Origin: Paracentrotus lividus | Taxonomy: Eukaryota > Echinodermata > Echinoidea > Camarodonta > Echinidae | Reading direction: 5' to 3' | Length of the DNA: 64,000 nt | Assembly: GCA_940671915.1 (NCBI GenBank) | Contig: CALNVZ010000174.1 | Span: 77,517,473-77,581,472, forward strand | In this document: in pieces, positions 56,501 to 61,100 of the stretch | Position numbering within the stretch: position 1 is the first letter of the stretch | How the letters are laid out: each line of letters opens with the position of its first letter | The notes under the pieces: model-generated | Databases searched by the model: none | The model's input: the letters and a program-made list of their open reading frames with translations, nothing else | Told to the model about the DNA's origin: nothing | Position numbers and translations under genes: made by a program

Positions 56501-58152
56501 CAGTGTTTCGGTAAATATGATTCATTGGAAGATTGAGTCCTGTTCCCCAATCCGCCAGCGGCTTGGAAGACACTCCAGACCTCGTTATGCGTTTTCTGAC
56601 AATCACAGAACTTTGGCGAGCTAACAAAATGTATAAATTTATGTAAAAACACTAATCCGAGCATTTGAATCGTTGGATCTTTTGAGTCACTTCACATCCG
56701 CGATGTGACATTAATAGTCCCTGCCATTAGACAGTATTTTACCATCCAAATGATTACGATTAGCATGATTAGACATCAACACGACGAATGCGTCGGTTTT
56801 CCTTCGTTCATTCTTCACAATCAGCAAAGTATGTTAATAAGGATAGGCCTATTATATTAGGTTTATCTGACAGACTATTGACGGTTTGTTCTGTCACATT
56901 CCTGCATACGACTATGAGCACAAATTAAATAGTGATTTATCCAAGCTCTGTGTTAGTTTTCCAGACTTTCTTCAATAGATTCGTATAAAATACATATCAC
57001 TTTGGCGGCATGCTGACACGGTAGGATTCGCTAAGTTAATTTTATTTAGGATTAGTTACAGTAGATTAAATACAACCATTCTTACCTTTCTTTCTAATAA
57101 TAGCAAATACTAGACAGATTACGCACATCACTCGAGACTCGAGTGACTGATATTAAAGCATTGTAGACAAGATTCATGAGGTTGAAAGAATGTTGTCCAA
57201 ATATTTGACGGAGCCGAATTTACCATTTGCACACTGTATTTTTGTTTTTCATTGTTAAAGTGATGTATGTTATCATGTGACTTGGATTTATGCGAATACT
57301 GAGAACTATTCAACTTACATTATTCAAGCAGTATTGTTGGTTTTCAATTCCACTATAGCAACAGCATTAAAGAAAACGACAGGCAAATATATACGTCAAT
57401 GGAACCACAATTACCATCTGATCATAGGTTTAGTTTTTTATTTTGTTTTCTTGCATTAATTTTTTTAACTCAGTAAAAATAATTTGAAGAAATATGTGAA
57501 AATATTTTCGACATTTTTAATAAAATCCACATAAAACATTGCAATGATTATATATTCCACGATAATGCTATTATAAAAGACAATTCGAATAAAATCAACA
57601 TTTCAAGAATAATCTTAAACGCTGCCAATTAAACGTGTGAAATTAGCATGAATAAACTTAACTAAAAAAATTGCCGTAAAGAGGGGCATGCGAACGATTT
57701 GCAAAGAATAAAATATCGACTTCCAACAGTGGTTTTGCCGCGTAATAAAACTATCGCAAACCGTTCGCGTGCCCTGTGAAACTCCCACTTGACCATCATT
57801 CTGAACATGACCGAGATGAACAAATCAGTTAGTAAACTTAAAACAGGTGATCGTAAATATTGTTATGCCATTTGCGAATGATTCCCATTCCTAACTCATG
57901 GACACTAGTAGTGTCCATGCCGAACTCAAAGGTAGAATCTGAGAGAACGTGATAGAAATTATGACGCATGTCCTTGCGACTAAACAAGGTATACTGCTAA
58001 GCCTCTTTCTAATTTGGATCTGCCTTCATCGTACAGTGCAATACTTTTCTTTATTTCATTGATTTAGAAAAAAAAAATTTTTTTTTACCAAAGACCTTCA
58101 AGATATACTATTTCTTTAAATATATTTAATTTATAAATAAATGTGGTATAAT

Positions 58153-58196
<44 letters not shown>

Positions 58197-61100
58197 AAAT
58201 AGAAATAAACCTCAAACGAAACAAACATGACCAAATCCTCCTGACAATCATAACCGATTAACTACAAGCCAATCTGCATGCCGATTAAAGAAATCAATAG
58301 TATTGCAATCTTAAACATGAGATAAAAAAGTCCTCATTCTTGGTCCATTGTAGCCATAAACTATTCCAGGCAATCTGGGCCACATCTGGTGGGCATTTCA
58401 TCAAAGGACTTGTCGGACATTCTATCCGACAAATTTGCTCTCAGCCAATCAGATCCATGCGTTTCGGTAGCTTATAACAGTTTGTCGGATAAAACGTTCG
58501 ACAAGTCCTTTCATGAAACGCCCCCCCCCCGAGTACAGTATGACGATATTTGGCGCGGAACCAATGTACCCATAATTGGTTGAGTTTAACCCTTTTTCAT
58601 ATAAAAAAAAGTGTACTGAAATCCTTCACCCAAAAGCTTGAACATTTGGAGGTTATAAGCTTGACATGATCTCTCTTATAATATCATGTACGTGCTTTTC
58701 CCTCGATTGAATGTTTTTTTTATATAACATTGAAGGTTTACACCTCCTCCACACGTATGTGCCAACTGGACGAGACGAACAAAATAAGGATGAAAGAAAA
58801 TTCATTGCCACCAAGGAGTGCTTTGTCTATAGTATTGCGCTATCATGAGTTCTGCAATAGATAGCTGAACTATGCTTCAGCGTTTTATTATTATTATTAT
58901 TTTTTTTTTTCAGTTAAGATGGTAATATCTATTTGAAATAGACATATTGTTAAATCATTATACTTTACACGACAAAATAAATAAATAAATAAATAAATTT
59001 TTTTTTTTTTAATTTAAAAAGGCGATTTGTGGTGAAGAATTGCGGGCAATAATCTTAATCCTTTGTGTGTTTTAAGATGCTGATTGTTCGAAGCCCAAGT
59101 CAAATCTATTTTAAAAATGTATCCGCCCTACAAAAATTGTTTGACATGTTTCTTGCTTGTACAATATTTCCTCAATTATTTGATTTTTTCAGCTTATTTT
59201 TTTAATACGTAATAAATATTTAAGATTTCAAATTCTATTTGTAAATATTTTCCCCTTTTACCCCTTTGAGACATGCTAAGGAAAAAAAAAATCATTTTCG
59301 TCTGGACTGACAAAGATTTTGCTTGCTTTAAATCGTCTATTCTCTTTATGATATATAATATTTCAAATAACAATTACCACACCTGTATTTTTTCTAAGCC
59401 ACGCCGCGAGCTGAGCCAAACATTTGACCCAAATTCTTTCTCCTTCAAACTTTCATAATATAAATAAATTGGATTGTGTTTGTTCCAAGGATTTATTATC
59501 CGTATCTCTTGTATCTATAATATAAAATATACTTATTTCAAGCAAATTGAAGTGATTATTACCATTCATAGTTATTATGCAGAGAATACATCATTCATTG
59601 GAATAACAAATCAATTCGTAGATGATATCATAATGATTGACGAATTCTTTGAAGATTAAGTCCACCAAAGCTTGGGGAAGTGTTTAGCATTTTTCGGTAG
59701 ATTAGACCAGGTTTTGCCTCTAGTCCTGAAACTACAAAACTTCTTAACAGGACCGGCTTTTAAAGTACGTCGGAAAGTGAAAAGTTTAAAGGGATTAATT
59801 AGTTAAGGGAGAGATGGCGCTTTAGATATTTAACTTCTTTGTTAGATGAAATAAAATTGAGTGCATATTATGATCTTAGATAACTAAGTTTGAACATATT
59901 CACCGTTTATCTTATCAAATTTGAACCAGAAATGGCTGATATATTTAAAAACAAAGTTTGTCATGATTGGCGCTGGTGTCGTTCGTTTTGATCATAGTAG
60001 AGGCGTGTAAAACTAATGCGAATGAAAATTGCCCGTAATACCCAGCAGAAATGTGTTCTAGTGCTCATGTAGGGCGCGAAGTTTCCGCTAAGTTTGACGG
60101 TTCCCTCTCCGACATAACACTTTAATTTTTAATTTTTTACGTATATTTTTACGCTTTGCAAAAAAAAAAAATAATAAATAAAGTAAAAAAAAAAAAATAC
60201 GAGACTACTTTCAGCAATAATCAACAGATTTTCTTTGCCGTTCCCCATACTATTGTATTCCTTTAACACACGATCTTGGGGTTTGCGAAGTAACGAACAC
60301 AATGCTGTGTTTAATTTTCTTCGTGTGCGTACGTATGCAACTTGTATGCGAGAAAAATTCGGCGACTCCGCTGCCCCTGGTATAATGTGGCAGTGTATAG
60401 GGGAATAGAACGGAGATCGAATAGCGTTCCCTACGTCACAAACTTCCTGATGGTGTCCCTTTAAAATAAGACGGAAAGCGGAAACTTCATATTTTAGTTT
60501 CCCACTCCCAGATGTCTAGATGGTATCGTTTCGCTGTGTGATGATGCATCCACTTTACATAGATGTAGCAGTGGTAATAGATATAAGTATTCGCGTGAAT
60601 GTTCTCAACACGTAATAGATGGATGATTAGAAGCCTTCAAGACAAACTTTAATAAAGAGATGTTTCTGATCTAGCTGCATTGCGCGATATCAATATAAAA
60701 ATAATGAACACTGATGCCCAAAATTTTCGATAAAGTTTCTAACTTTGTTATCCTTTGAAGCACTTTCATCAAACCTTCACTAATAATTATGCACATTTCA
60801 TTTTTTATGCTTTTATAAGATACAATTTAATTTCAGGATGGGCTTTCCCTTTAAGTGGTATTCTTCGAGATAGATGTGATGTTCTTTTGGTTCTCACTGG
60901 GGAATGTATCCTGTATGTGACAGCCCTCTCCCGTGGACCATTCAAAACATGTTTTCCGATCGTGACGCTGTGGTTTTTTTTTTTCTTGGATCGTGACAAC
61001 ACGTATTTCATGACAGCTCTCCGAGCACATTTGCAACATGACATCATAAATCAACAATCGGTTTATTGTTCTGAGCATTCATTATTCTATTCTTTCACAT

